From contig NZ_FMCI01000247.1 in NCBI RefSeq assembly GCF_900091845.1, forward strand, positions 1-58,141: a DNA stretch of 58,141 bases, read 5' to 3'. Made by a program: the position numbers and the translations under genes. The stretch's first letter is position 1. Each line of letters begins with the position of its first letter. This document shows, piece by piece, positions 1 to 9,050 of this stretch. Under the pieces are notes generated by a model. The model was not told the origin of the DNA. It saw only the letters and a list, made by a program, of their open reading frames with translations, and searched no databases. The DNA is from Streptomyces sp. SolWspMP-5a-2 (GTDB lineage Bacteria; Actinomycetota; Actinomycetes; Streptomycetales; Streptomycetaceae).

Positions 1-1
1 T

Positions 2-1153
2 GCCGCCGCGCCGCCCGCCCACGCGGCTCCCCGGACGAACGCCGACCCGCTCCCCCGGCCCGACCAGGTCGGGCTGCGCGCGGCGCTGAGCGCGGCGGTC
101 GACCGGGGTGCCCCCGGCGCGGCGGCCCGGATCGACGACCGGGGCACGGTCCACGCGGTGTCGGTGGGGCTCGCCGACCGCCGCACCGGGCGGGTGATGG
201 ACGGCCGCGAGCGGTTCCGGATCGGCAGCGTCACCAAGGTCTTCACGGCGGTGGTGCTGCTGCAACTGGCGGACGAGGGGCGGCTCGACCTCGACGCCCC
301 GGTGACCCGCTACCTCCCCGGCCTGCTCCCCGGCGACACCGTCACCGTCCGTCAGGTCCTCGGCCACCGCAGCGGCCTGTACGACTACGCCGACGACCTG
401 TTCGCCCGGTCGGTCCCCGGCTTCGAGGCCGTCCGCACCCGGGTCTTCGCCCCTCGCGAACTGGTGGACCTCTCGCTGCGGCACCCGCGCCTGAACCGGC
501 CGGGCGCCGCGTACGCCTACGCGAACACCAACTTCGTGATCGCCGGGATGCTCGCCGAGCGGCTGACCGGGCGTCCGGTGGCCGCCGAGTTCCGCGACCG
601 GATCTTCAGGCCGCTGCGGCTGCGCGACACCTTCTACGTCCACCCGGGCACGGCCGTCCCCGGCCGTCACGCCCGGGGCTACCTCACCCCGGACCGGGCG
701 GGCGACCCGCTCGTCGACGCCACCGAGCAGACGGTCTCCTGGGCGCAGAGCGCGGGCGCGATCATCTCCAGCACCCGGGACGTGGACACGTTCCTGACCG
801 CGCTGCTCTCCGGACGGCTCACCTCGCCCGCGCGGCTGCGGGAGATGCGCCGCGCGGTCCGGGTCACCGCCACCCAGGCGTACGGGCTCGGGCTGCGCCG
901 CCGCGATCTGCCCTGCGGGGTGTCGGTGTACGGCCACACGGGAGCCGTCCAGGGCTACTACACGGTCGCGTTCGCCACCGCGGACGGCCGCCGCAGCCTC
1001 ACGGCGTTCGCCAACGCCTCCAACAACGGACCGGTCCTCGACACCCTGGGCCGCACCCTGGACGCGGCGTTCTGCGGCGTACCGGCGCGCCGCCCCGGCG
1101 GGCCGGGAACACCGTCCGCCCCGCCGGACGTTGTCCGTCCGAGCGCGCCCTGA
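2..1153 (+). CDS. Serine hydrolase, class C beta-lactamase / DD-peptidase family (5' truncated by window edge)
   Basis: The frame is open from base 2, so the start and most of the signal peptide lie outside the window. The visible N-terminus (Ala/Pro-rich, then NADPLPRPDQ) looks like the region just after a signal peptide. All three motifs of the S12 penicillin-binding family are present: SVTK (serine codon at 227-229), the tyrosine motif YAN around base 515, and HTG around base 936. The family includes the Streptomyces R61-type D-alanyl-D-alanine carboxypeptidase and related esterases, probably secreted. Substrate cannot be told from sequence. The C-terminal ~25 residues are a Pro-rich tail. 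Family assignment is firm, exact function is not. Confidence 0.85.
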   Translation, partial: AAAPPAHAAPRTNADPLPRPDQVGLRAALSAAVDRGAPGAAARIDDRGTVHAVSVGLADRRTGRVMDGRERFRIGSVTKVFTAVVLLQLADEGRLDLDAPVTRYLPGLLPGDTVTVRQVLGHRSGLYDYADDLFARSVPGFEAVRTRVFAPRELVDLSLRHPRLNRPGAAYAYANTNFVIAGMLAERLTGRPVAAEFRDRIFRPLRLRDTFYVHPGTAVPGRHARGYLTPDRAGDPLVDATEQTVSWAQSAGAIISSTRDVDTFLTALLSGRLTSPARLREMRRAVRVTATQAYGLGLRRRDLPCGVSVYGHTGAVQGYYTVAFATADGRRSLTAFANASNNGPVLDTLGRTLDAAFCGVPARRPGGPGTPSAPPDVVRPSAP

Positions 1154-1199
1154 CCGGGGCGCGCGGCACGGACGAGACGGCGGGGCGGCGGGCGGCGGT

Positions 1200-2559
1200 A
1201 TGAGCGAGTTGGTACCCGGGGGCAACATGCCGCTCCCGGACGGAGCGGTGACCGTCCGGGTCCCCGGCCCGTTCGACGTGTCGGCGCTCATCACGGACGA
1301 CGGCGGAAAGGTGGGCGGCGACGCCGACTTCGTCTTCTACAACCAGCCGACCGCCCCGGGCGCCCGCCTCGGCGGCGACACCCTCACCCTCGAACCGCAC
1401 CGGCTGCGCCCCGGGGCGACCAGGATCACGGTCGTCGTCAGCCCCGCCGATCCCGGTACCCCGCTGGGCGGCCTCCCCTCCCCCACCCTGCACGTCGACG
1501 CGCCGGGCGGCCGTCCGCTGGCCCGGTTCGCGCCGCCGCGCCCCCGGCAGGAGACGGTGCTGCTGCTGGCCGAGATATACCGGCGCGACGGCGCCTGGAA
1601 GCTGCGGGCCCTCGGCCAGGGGTACGCCGACGGACTCGCCGGGATAGCCAGGGACTTCGGCGTGGACGTCACCGAGGAACCCGCCGGGGCCGAGCCCGCC
1701 GACGACACGCATCCGCCGACCCTGGTCTCCCTGCGGACACCGACCCTCGTCTCCCTCCCGGCTTCCGCCCCGCCCTCGGCCGACCCGGACGGCTTCCTCG
1801 CCCTGGTGAACCCCGCCCGCGCCGCCGCCGGGGGCGCCGCCCGTCGCGCTCGACGCCCGGCTGACGGCGGCCGCCCGCGGCCACGCCGCCGCGATGGCCG
1901 CGGCGGGCAGCCTCGGCACGCAGAGCCCGGACGGCGTCTCCGTGCACCAGCGCGTCACCGGCGCCGGGTACGCGTACCTGGCCGTCGGTGAGCACCTGGT
2001 CTCCGGTCCGCGCACCCCGGCCGACTTCGTCGCCTACTGCCTCGGCGAGGAGCGGCCCCGGCGGACCCTGCTGGAGCGGGCGTTCACGCACGCGGGGTTC
2101 GGACACCTCCGTGACGGCCGCACCGGGGACACGTTCTGGACCGCGGTGTGGGCGAGCCCCCTCACCCCCGAGGGCCTGGCCAGGACGGCGGCGGAGGTCG
2201 TCGACCTCACCAACGCGGAGCGCGCGCGGGCCGGTCTGCGTCCGCTCGCCGTCGATCCGCTGCTGCGGGTCGCCGCCCAGGCGCACAGCGCGGACATGGT
2301 GGCGCGGGCGTTCTACTCGCACACGTCCCCCGAGGGCGGCCGGCCCTGGGACCGCGCGGCCGCGGCGGGCGCCGCGCGCCGTTCGATCGGCGAGAACATC
2401 GCGTGCGGTCAGCGCTCCGCCGCCGAGGTCGTGGAGGGCTGGATGAACAGTCCCGGCCACCGCGCGAACATCCTCACGGCGGACTTCACCCACATCGGCG
2501 TCGGTTTCGAGGGCGGCGGCGCGGCGGGCACCTACTGGACCCAGTTGTTCGGGGCGTGA
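1200..2559 (+). pseudogene. TerD domain - CAP - CAP protein, broken by a one-base frameshift
   Basis: The ATG at 1200 opens a TerD/tellurium-resistance type beta-sandwich domain (about residues 1-165; for example DFVFYNQP and an ITVVVS strand). A Pro-rich linker follows, then the first CAP/SCP-PR1 domain begins (FLALVNPARAAAG). At the G run 1830-1834 the frame is lost. Removing one G restores GAPPVALDARLTAAARGH and continues into the frame open from about 1840 to 2559. That part encodes the rest of CAP domain 1 and a complete CAP domain 2 (LTNAERARAGL, GENIACG, WMNSPGHRANIL, YWTQLFG). The corrected length is exactly 453 codons. Read as is, the product would be two fragments: TerD up to 1991, and a CAP protein from ATG 1894. 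A homopolymer sequencing error is as likely as real decay. TerD domains usually bind calcium, and CAP proteins are usually extracellular, so the combination is unusual. Confidence 0.75.
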
Positions 2560-2649
2560 GGGCCGCCGGCCGGTCGGCTCCTGTTGGCCGGGCGGCGTCC
2601 CGGGCCGGGAGGTTGGCGGAAGGTGTTCCTCCGGGACAGGATGCCCGGC

Positions 2650-3327
2650 ATGAAGGGTGACCTGTTTTCCAGTGAGCACATGGTCCAGCCTGCCACCGCG
2701 CCGGGCATGACCATCGAGAACGCGAAGTGCGTCAAGTACGCGGTGAACGGCGAGATGCTGGCCCGGCAGGGCGCGATGATCGCGTTCCGCGGCAACCTCT
2801 CGTTCGAACGCAAGGGCCAGGGCGTGGGCGGCATGCTCAAGCGCGCGGTCACCGGGGAGGGGCTGCCGTTGATGGCGGTGCGCGGCCAGGGCGAGGCCTG
2901 GTTCGCGCACGAGGCGCAGAACTGTTTCATCGTCGAGGTGGACCCGGGTGACGAGTTCACCGTGAACGGCCGCAACGTCCTGTGCTTCGACGCCACGCTG
3001 TCCTACCGGATAGGCACCGTGAAGGGCGCGGGCATGACCGGCGGCGGGCTGTTCAACAGCGTCTTCACCGGGCAGGGCAGACTCGGCCTGGTCTGCGACG
3101 GCAACCCGCTGCTCATCCCGGTCTCGCCGCAGTACCCGGTCTACGTGGACACCGACGCGGTGGTCGGCTGGACGGCCGGGCTCCAGACCTCGCTGCACCG
3201 CTCGCAGTCCATCGGCTCGATGCTGCGCGGCGGTTCGGGCGAGGCGGTGCAGCTGATGCTCCAGGGCGAAGGGGTCGTCGTCGTGCGGCCGAGCGAGGCG
3301 ACGCCGCACAAGGCGGAGCAGCGCTGA
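2650..3327 (+). CDS. AIM24 family protein
   Basis: A 225-residue protein of the AIM24 family (named from a yeast mitochondrial protein), a beta-rich fold common in Streptomyces with no settled biochemical role. Recognisable segments are KCVKYAVNGEMLARQGAMI, the glycine-rich GQGVGGMLKRAVTGEG, a central GEAWFAHEAQNCFIVE and the C-terminal SIGSMLRGGSGEA. There is no signal peptide or membrane span. The ATG at 2650 is chosen because CAGGA lies at a proper distance upstream; the in-frame ATG at 2641 directly abuts that element and an ATG at 2584 has none. It follows the TerD/CAP gene on the same strand after a 90-bp gap, so co-transcription is possible. Confidence 0.85.
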   Translation: MKGDLFSSEHMVQPATAPGMTIENAKCVKYAVNGEMLARQGAMIAFRGNLSFERKGQGVGGMLKRAVTGEGLPLMAVRGQGEAWFAHEAQNCFIVEVDPGDEFTVNGRNVLCFDATLSYRIGTVKGAGMTGGGLFNSVFTGQGRLGLVCDGNPLLIPVSPQYPVYVDTDAVVGWTAGLQTSLHRSQSIGSMLRGGSGEAVQLMLQGEGVVVVRPSEATPHKAEQR

Positions 3328-3444
3328 TCCCGGTGTCCCCGGTGGAGTGATCCGCGCTCCGCGAGCAACCCCGTTCGCACGCGCGACGTCTTCATGGGCA
3401 GCGCGACCACGCCCCGGCCCGCGGGTCGGGGCGTTTCACCGATG

Positions 3445-3480
3445 CGCTATACGCGCCGTGTATAGACGGCGCGTATAGCG
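3445..3480. promoter_or_regulatory. Perfect 15-bp inverted repeat, probable operator
   Basis: The arms CGCTATACGCGCCGT (3445-3459) and its exact reverse complement (3466-3480) flank the six bases GTATAG. Three hexamers of the CTATAC/GTATAG type start at 3447, 3460 and 3473, exactly 13 bp apart. The element lies 39 bp upstream of the TPR gene start and is AT-rich for its surroundings. It looks like overlapping operator half-sites rather than a terminator. The binding protein is unknown. Confidence 0.6.
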
Positions 3481-3519
3481 ATCACGCGCGGACGGTCACC
3501 CACCGGACGAAAGGACTCC

Positions 3520-4590
3520 ATGTACGGCAAGGCAGTCGCCCCGGAGTATCAGGGCGCCCTCACCGACCTCTCCGTGAACTCCTCGCTCGCCGACGTGCTC
3601 GACCTCGGCACCGCGGAGCTTCGGCGGGCCGAGCGCGACGGCGCGCACGCGGAGGCGGCCCGCTCGGGGCTCGCGGTCGCCGAGGCGCACCGCAGGCTCG
3701 GCCAGGTCGAGGACGCGGACCGGGCCTGGAAGGCGAGCTACCGGGCGGGGCGGGCGGCCGGGGACGGCGGCGCGATGGCCTGGGCGCTGTGGAGCGGCGG
3801 CACCCTCGCCCGCCAGCGCGGCGCGTTCGCGTGGGCCAGGCGTCTGCTCGGTCTCGCCGCCGACCTCGGCGAGCGCAGCGGCGATCGTCTGGTCCGCGAC
3901 TACGCCCTCGCGGGGCTGGCCGAGACCGGGCGCATCCAGGGCGACCACGAGGAGGTGCGCAGGCTGCACGAACAACTGCTGGCCGAGGCCAGGCGGCGCG
4001 GCGAGGCCCGGCACACGGTGTGGGCGCTGGAGGGGATCGCGCAGATCCACCGCAACGCCGGTGAGTTCGACCGGGCGTTCGCGCTCTTCGAGGAGGCGGC
4101 GGAGATAGCCGAGCGGGCCGACGACCGGCGCGGTCACGCGTGGGCGCTGCGCGGTCTGGCCGACATCGTCTCGGCGCGCGACGGCGACACCGGGCGGGCC
4201 CTCGCGCTGCTGTCCCGGGCGGAGACGACGTGCCGCGCGATGCGCCTGTCGAGCGCGCTGGCGTACAACCACAAGATGCGGGCCAACGTCCTGTACCGGG
4301 CGGCCCGTTACGCCGAGGCGAGGGACCGCTACCGCGAGGCGCTGGCGGAGTTCGAGGCGATGGGCGAGGCGCGCGGCACGGCGCTGGCCCGGCTCGGACT
4401 CACCAAGTCGCTGGCCCGCCTCGGCCGCGACCGCGCCGAGACGGCCGCGGAACTCGACGCGCTGGCACATGAGTTGGAGCGGATCGGGTTGCGTCACGCG
4501 CGCCGGATGGTGTCCGCGGCCCAGGAGGAGTTCGGGCTGACGGCGGCGGAGGCCGACGTGGCGCGGCGGGCGCCCGCCGGATCGAGGTAG
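3520..4590 (+). CDS. Tetratricopeptide repeat protein
   Basis: A 356-residue, almost entirely helical protein made of TPR-like helix pairs. Repeating signatures are Ala-rich AGEFDRAFALFEEAAEIA, ARYAEARDRYREALAEFEAM and GQVEDADRAWKASYRAG. There is no signal peptide, no membrane span and no catalytic or DNA-binding domain, so it probably acts as a cytoplasmic protein-protein interaction scaffold. The ATG at 3520 follows GAAAGGA at good spacing. A perfect 36-bp palindromic operator-like element sits just upstream and a hairpin terminator just downstream, which suggests a monocistronic, specifically regulated gene. Partner and function are unknown. Confidence 0.8.
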   Translation: MYGKAVAPEYQGALTDLSVNSSLADVLDLGTAELRRAERDGAHAEAARSGLAVAEAHRRLGQVEDADRAWKASYRAGRAAGDGGAMAWALWSGGTLARQRGAFAWARRLLGLAADLGERSGDRLVRDYALAGLAETGRIQGDHEEVRRLHEQLLAEARRRGEARHTVWALEGIAQIHRNAGEFDRAFALFEEAAEIAERADDRRGHAWALRGLADIVSARDGDTGRALALLSRAETTCRAMRLSSALAYNHKMRANVLYRAARYAEARDRYREALAEFEAMGEARGTALARLGLTKSLARLGRDRAETAAELDALAHELERIGLRHARRMVSAAQEEFGLTAAEADVARRAPAGSR

Positions 4591-4596
4591 CGGCGC

Positions 4597-4631
4597 GGCG
4601 CGGCCCGCGGCACGGCACCGCGGGCCGCGCC
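4597..4631 (+). terminator. Hairpin terminator after the TPR gene
   Basis: A 14-bp perfect GC stem (4597-4610 pairs with 4618-4631) with a 7-nt loop begins 6 bases after the TPR stop codon. There is no T-tract, as is common for Streptomyces terminators. Confidence 0.65.
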
Positions 4632-4781
4632 CCGGGAGGGCTCCCCGGGGCGACGGAATACCCTCAATTGCGTATTTCTCGTACCGTCCACCCCCTTGGG
4701 CCGAGTTGACCCGCGTCGGCTTCCCGACCAGGGTGATCGGCGGCGCGGATCCTCGCCCCCCGCGCCGGAAAGGTGCCCGTC

Positions 4782-5741
4782 GTGATCGACATGTCGCAGA
4801 TCGAAGCCGCCGCGGAACGGATCGCGGGTCAGGTGGTGCGCACGCCGACGGTCCCGAGCCCCGGTCTGTCCGCGCTGCTCGGCGTGCCCGTCACCGTCAA
4901 GCTCGAACTGCTCCAGCGCACCGGTTCGTTCAAGGCGCGCGGCGCGGCGGCGAAGCTGCTGTCGCTGACCGACGCCGAGCGGGCCGCCGGGGTCTTCGCG
5001 GTCAGCGGCGGCAACCACGGCATCGCCGTCGCGGTGATGGCCGCCGCCCTCGACGTGAAGGCGACGGTGGTGATGCCCCGTTCGGCCTCCGGGTACGCCC
5101 TGGAGCAGGTCGAGGCGGCGGGCGCGTCGCTGCGGCTGACCGACGGCATGGACGAGGCGTTCGGCATGGTGGCGCGGCTCCAGGAGGAGGGGCTGACGCT
5201 GGTGCACCCCTTCGACGACCCGGTGGTGATCGCCGGACAGGGCACGGTCGGCCTGGAGTTCGCCGAGGACGCCGGGGACGTGACCGACTTCGTGGTCAGT
5301 GTCGGCGGCGGCGGGCTGATCTCGGGCGTGGCGACGGCGCTGCGGAAGCTGCGGCCGGGCGCGCGGATCTGGGGCGTGGAGACCGGCGGCGCGGAGTCGA
5401 TGTCGGCGGCGCTCACGGCGGGCGGCCCGGTGCGGGTGCCGCTGTCGTCGGTGGTGACGACGCTGAGCGCGCCGTCGGTCTCGCCGCTCACCCACGAGCA
5501 CGTGGCGGCGCTGGTCGACGAGGTGCTGGTGGTGCCGGACCGGGACGCGGTCCGCGGCACCCTCGATCTCGCGCACCACGCGAAGGTGTGGACCGAACCG
5601 GCGGCCGGCTGCGTGCTCGCCGCGGCCCGTCTGGTCGTCGAGCGGGTCGGCGCGGACGCCCGGCTCGGGCTCCTGGTGTGCGGCGGCAACACGACCGTCG
5701 ACGACGTCACGGCGTGGGCCGACCGCTTCGGGCTCAGGTGA
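4782..5741 (+). CDS. PLP-dependent serine/threonine dehydratase-like enzyme
   Basis: A fold-type II PLP enzyme of about 319 residues resembling threonine ammonia-lyase/serine dehydratase, which deaminate Thr or Ser to 2-oxo acids and ammonia. The Schiff-base lysine is in GSFKARGA, the substrate loop is SGGNHGIA, and the glycine-rich phosphate-binding loop is VGGGGLISG. It lacks the C-terminal ACT regulatory domain of biosynthetic IlvA, so it is more likely a catabolic dehydratase or serine racemase-like protein. Starts are possible at GTG 4773, GTG 4782 or ATG 4791. GTG 4782 has the GGAAAGG element at the best spacing. No partner gene is evident. Confidence 0.85.
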   Translation: MIDMSQIEAAAERIAGQVVRTPTVPSPGLSALLGVPVTVKLELLQRTGSFKARGAAAKLLSLTDAERAAGVFAVSGGNHGIAVAVMAAALDVKATVVMPRSASGYALEQVEAAGASLRLTDGMDEAFGMVARLQEEGLTLVHPFDDPVVIAGQGTVGLEFAEDAGDVTDFVVSVGGGGLISGVATALRKLRPGARIWGVETGGAESMSAALTAGGPVRVPLSSVVTTLSAPSVSPLTHEHVAALVDEVLVVPDRDAVRGTLDLAHHAKVWTEPAAGCVLAAARLVVERVGADARLGLLVCGGNTTVDDVTAWADRFGLR

Positions 5742-5837
5742 ATTCCCGACTCCGTTCGGGATTCCTTTGAACACATCCCGTCACGCCCCGCGTACCTCTG
5801 GGAAAGGTGAGACCCACGGGTTCGGCGAGGGATGACC

Positions 5838-7487
5838 ATGGTCAAGGCGCATGTCTTCACACAGGAGTTGGTCGCCGGGAGGTACCGGCTCGTCGATGTG
5901 GTCCACCGCGAGACCAACCGGGTCTGCTGGTACGGCAACGACGTCGAGGACCGGCGCCCCTACCTCCTCACGGAGGTGGCGCTCCCGCAGGACCCGGAGG
6001 GCGGGCACGGCGCGCGGGTGGCCGCCCGCGCCCGGCGGATGTCCGACACCATGGGCATGGTGGCGCCCGGCCGGGTGGCGACGGTCGTCGACGCGGTGCC
6101 CGTGGACGGCTCCCTGTGGACCGTCACCGACCGGATCGACGCCGCTGTGCTCTCCGAACTCCTGGCCCGTCACGGCCCGTTGGAGCCCCCGCGGGCCGCG
6201 CGGATCGGCCTCGAACTGCTCGCGGTGCTCGCGGCGGCGCACCGGGAGGGCATCACGCACGGGGAGCTGAGTCCGGGTCAGGTGTACGTGCGCGAGGACG
6301 ACTCGGTCGTGGTGACCGGTTTCGGGCTGGCCGGGGCGACGCTGGCCCCCCGGCTCACCGCGCCCTCGTACGCCTCGCCCGAGCAGGCCCGCGACGAGCG
6401 GATCGGCCCGGCCGCCGATCTGTGGGCGCTGGGCGCGATCCTCTACACGATGCTGGAGGGGCGGGCGCCCTACCGTGAGCGGGACCGGCCCGAGGCCACC
6501 CTGCGGGGCGTGGACCGGCTGCCGTTGCGGGCGCCGGTGCGCGCGGGTCCGCTGGGTCGGACCGTGCAGGGGCTGCTGCGCAAGGACTGCCGGGAGCGGC
6601 TGACCCGGGCGGTGGTCCGTGACGCGCTGCTGAAGGCGGCCGCCGAGGACCCGGGGTCGGCCCCCGGGGCGGGCGAACGCCCCGCGGACCGCGACCGGTA
6701 CCGGGGGCCCGGCCGGGGCAGGCGTGCGCTGGTCGGCGGCACGGCGCTGGCCACGGTGACGGTCGCGGTGGCCGTCCTCGCCGCCACCCACGGTCTGCCG
6801 GGCACCGACGAGTCGCCCGCGGGCGCCGCGACCCATCCCTCGGCAGCCCCCTCCGCGTCGGGCACCCGCACGGAGGGCTCCGGTGGCCGGGGTCCGGAGG
6901 CGGGCACGTCGGCGTCCGCGCCCACCGCGTCCCCGTCCCCGACCCCGTCGGCGTCCCTCCCGGCGCCTTCCGCGACGAGACCGGGCGCCTCACGGAGTGG
7001 GCCGCCCCCAGGTACCCCGCTCCCGGCCGGGTTCCGGGTGCTGACCTCGCCCGAGGGCTTCTCGGTCGCGCTGCCCGCGGGCTGGAGGGCGCTGGAGACC
7101 GCGCGGTCGGGCGATCTGGCCTCCCGGGTGACGTTCGGGGCGCCCGGCGACCCGCGCACCCTCGCCGTGACGTACAGCGAGCGGGTCGGCGCGGATCCCG
7201 TCGCCGTCTGGCGGGACGACGTCGAGCCGGATCTGGCGCGGTCCGCGGGGTTCAGGCGGCTCGGGGACATCGAGGCGACGACGTACCAGGGGCGCAGCGC
7301 GGCCGACATGGAGTGGCTCTCCGAGGTGGACGGCGCGCGGGTGCGCACCCTCGGGCGGGGCTTCCTGCTCGGCGGCGGCCGGGGCTTCTCGCTGCGCTGG
7401 AGCACCCCGGCCGCCGACTGGGACGACGCCACCAACCGGCGGGCCCTGGAGACGTTCTTCAGGACGTTCCGGGTGACGTCAGGCTGA
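5838..7487 (+). CDS. Membrane-anchored Ser/Thr kinase-like protein, predicted pseudokinase
   Basis: The N-terminal ~270 residues have a kinase-like fold: the activation-segment end ASPEQA and helix-F motif DLWALGAIL are typical of bacterial PknB-type kinases. Catalytic elements are degenerate. The HRD loop reads HGELSPGQ (residues ~141-148), the metal-binding DFG reads GFG (~161-163), the glycine-rich loop is not recognisable and no VAIK-type lysine is seen. A transmembrane helix follows at about residues 298-318, then a Ser/Thr/Pro-rich extracellular linker and a C-terminal domain of about 150 residues (starting LTSPEGFSVALPAGW). ATG 5838 is preferred because GAGGG lies 6 bases upstream, whereas it abuts ATG 5832. 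The end overlaps the convergent serine hydrolase gene by 9 bp. It probably acts as a sensor or scaffold rather than a phosphotransferase (inference). Confidence 0.8.
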   Translation: MVKAHVFTQELVAGRYRLVDVVHRETNRVCWYGNDVEDRRPYLLTEVALPQDPEGGHGARVAARARRMSDTMGMVAPGRVATVVDAVPVDGSLWTVTDRIDAAVLSELLARHGPLEPPRAARIGLELLAVLAAAHREGITHGELSPGQVYVREDDSVVVTGFGLAGATLAPRLTAPSYASPEQARDERIGPAADLWALGAILYTMLEGRAPYRERDRPEATLRGVDRLPLRAPVRAGPLGRTVQGLLRKDCRERLTRAVVRDALLKAAAEDPGSAPGAGERPADRDRYRGPGRGRRALVGGTALATVTVAVAVLAATHGLPGTDESPAGAATHPSAAPSASGTRTEGSGGRGPEAGTSASAPTASPSPTPSASLPAPSATRPGASRSGPPPGTPLPAGFRVLTSPEGFSVALPAGWRALETARSGDLASRVTFGAPGDPRTLAVTYSERVGADPVAVWRDDVEPDLARSAGFRRLGDIEATTYQGRSAADMEWLSEVDGARVRTLGRGFLLGGGRGFSLRWSTPAADWDDATNRRALETFFRTFRVTSG

Positions 7488-8930
7488 GCGTTCCTGCCGG
7501 GGTGCCCGCAGCGCGCGGAGCGGGGCGCCGTCCAGCGGGGTGGTGATCCAGCGCGCGGTGAAGGTGCGCTCGGGCAGTGAGCAGGTGAGCGTCAGCCGGT
7601 GCGGGGTCTCCAGGAACGCCAGGTCGGCGGTGAGGGTGCCGGGGTCGCTCCAGCCGCCGCTCACGGCGATCGGCGGCGGCCCGTCCGTGACGCCCCAGCC
7701 CGCGCGCGGCAGCGGGGCCTCGGTGCGGTGCCCGCCCTCGGTGAGGACCAGCGTCCAGCCGTCCGCGTCCCGGGTGACGGTGACGGACGTCAGCCCCGGC
7801 TGTGCCGGGCAGGTGCCGTCGCGCGGGGTGAACTCGGCGCCGTCCCAGTCCTGTTCGCGCTCCGGCGGGGCGGGCTTGCCGTCGGCCGGGGGCAGTTCGA
7901 GGCGGGCGAGGCGCCGGGCCAGCGCGCTGTCGTCGGCGTCCCGGCCGGTGAGCGGCGCGGGTCCGAAGGCGGGGACGAGGTGCTCCCAGGCCAGGTCGAG
8001 CAGGAGTTGGGCGTTCTCGGCGGCGGCGGTCGTGGCGACCACGGCGTCCTGTCCTGGCAGCACCAGGCAGAACTGGCCGTAGGCGCCGTCGCCCCGGTAG
8101 CCGTGGCGGGAGCGCCAGAACTGGTAGCCGTAGCCGTGCAGGCCGTCCCCGGCGAGCCAGGCGGCCGGGGCGTCGTCGGTGGTGATGTGGGGCCGGGTCG
8201 CGTCGGCCACCCAGCCCTCGGGCAGCAGCCGTTCGCCCTGCCACACGCCGTCGCGCAGGTACAGCTCGCCGAGCCGGGCGACGGCGTCGGTGGCGGCGTA
8301 CAGGCCGCTGAAGCCGATCTCGCGGCCGGAGCGGTCGCGCAGCCAGGCCGTCCCGCCGACGCCGAGCGGATCGAGGAGCCGGGGGCGCAGGTACGCGGTG
8401 AGGGACTGCCCGGTGACCCGCTGGACGATCGCGCCGAGGGTGTAGGTCGCGGGCTGGTTGTAGGCGAAGACGGTGCCGGGTTCGCGCTCCGGCGGCACCA
8501 GCAGGAACCCGCGCACCACGTCGTCGCGGTCGTGGTCGCGGGCCCGTCCCCAGGTCTCGTCCTCGTGGCCGGTGGCCATGGCCGCGACGTGCCGTACGCG
8601 CATCGCGCGGCTGCGCGGGTCGGTGATGTCGCCGTCCAGCTCCGGGAAGTACGACAGGACCGTGTCGTCGAGGTCGAGCAGGCCCTCAGCGGCGGCGATC
8701 CCGGCGGCCGTGGCGGTGAAGCTCTTGCTGAGCGAGTACAGCAGGTGCGGGCGGTGCTCGGTGTACGGCGCCCACCACCCGGACGCGACGAGGTGCCCGT
8801 GGCGCAGGATCATCAGGCTGTGGGGTTCGAGGCCGGGGGCCGCCTCGACGGCGTCGAGGAAGGCGAGGACGCGGGTGGCGTCGACGCCCTGGGCTGCGGG
8901 GGCTGCGACGGGCAGCGGGCGGGCACTCAT
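7479..8930 (-). CDS. Serine hydrolase, beta-lactamase family (S12)
   Basis: A 483-residue cytoplasmic-looking S12-type hydrolase; no signal peptide is visible. The nucleophile motif is SLSKS (SxxK), and the tyrosine motif is the YNQ of VFAYNQPATYTLGA. The family covers esterases, amidases and DD-peptidase relatives. The C-terminal ~140 residues form an additional beta-rich domain seen in many Streptomyces members. ATG 8930 has AGGA seven bases upstream; the ORF extends further to a weaker start at 8966. It is convergent with the pseudokinase gene (9-bp overlap) and divergent from the next gene. Confidence 0.82.
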   Translation of the reverse strand: MSARPLPVAAPAAQGVDATRVLAFLDAVEAAPGLEPHSLMILRHGHLVASGWWAPYTEHRPHLLYSLSKSFTATAAGIAAAEGLLDLDDTVLSYFPELDGDITDPRSRAMRVRHVAAMATGHEDETWGRARDHDRDDVVRGFLLVPPEREPGTVFAYNQPATYTLGAIVQRVTGQSLTAYLRPRLLDPLGVGGTAWLRDRSGREIGFSGLYAATDAVARLGELYLRDGVWQGERLLPEGWVADATRPHITTDDAPAAWLAGDGLHGYGYQFWRSRHGYRGDGAYGQFCLVLPGQDAVVATTAAAENAQLLLDLAWEHLVPAFGPAPLTGRDADDSALARRLARLELPPADGKPAPPEREQDWDGAEFTPRDGTCPAQPGLTSVTVTRDADGWTLVLTEGGHRTEAPLPRAGWGVTDGPPPIAVSGGWSDPGTLTADLAFLETPHRLTLTCSLPERTFTARWITTPLDGAPLRALRAPRQERSA

Positions 8931-9050
8931 ACGAACATCCTGCCGGACCGGGGTGGCGCGGCCCAACCCTGCCGGGACCGGCCGCCACCTGCCGTTAGGC
9001 TTCCGGTCGGTACCCCGTCCAGCCGTCCGGCCCGCACAGGAGAGTCATCC

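Noticed and set aside
9010..9015. GGGTAC on the minus strand upstream of the serine hydrolase
   Set aside because: No GNNT element lies 14-16 bases upstream, so it does not meet the SigB-type consensus.
7599..9050. Long N-terminal extension of the gene starting at 9051
   Set aside because: It is antisense to the serine hydrolase and lacks a domain. GTG 9051 has a strong ribosome site.
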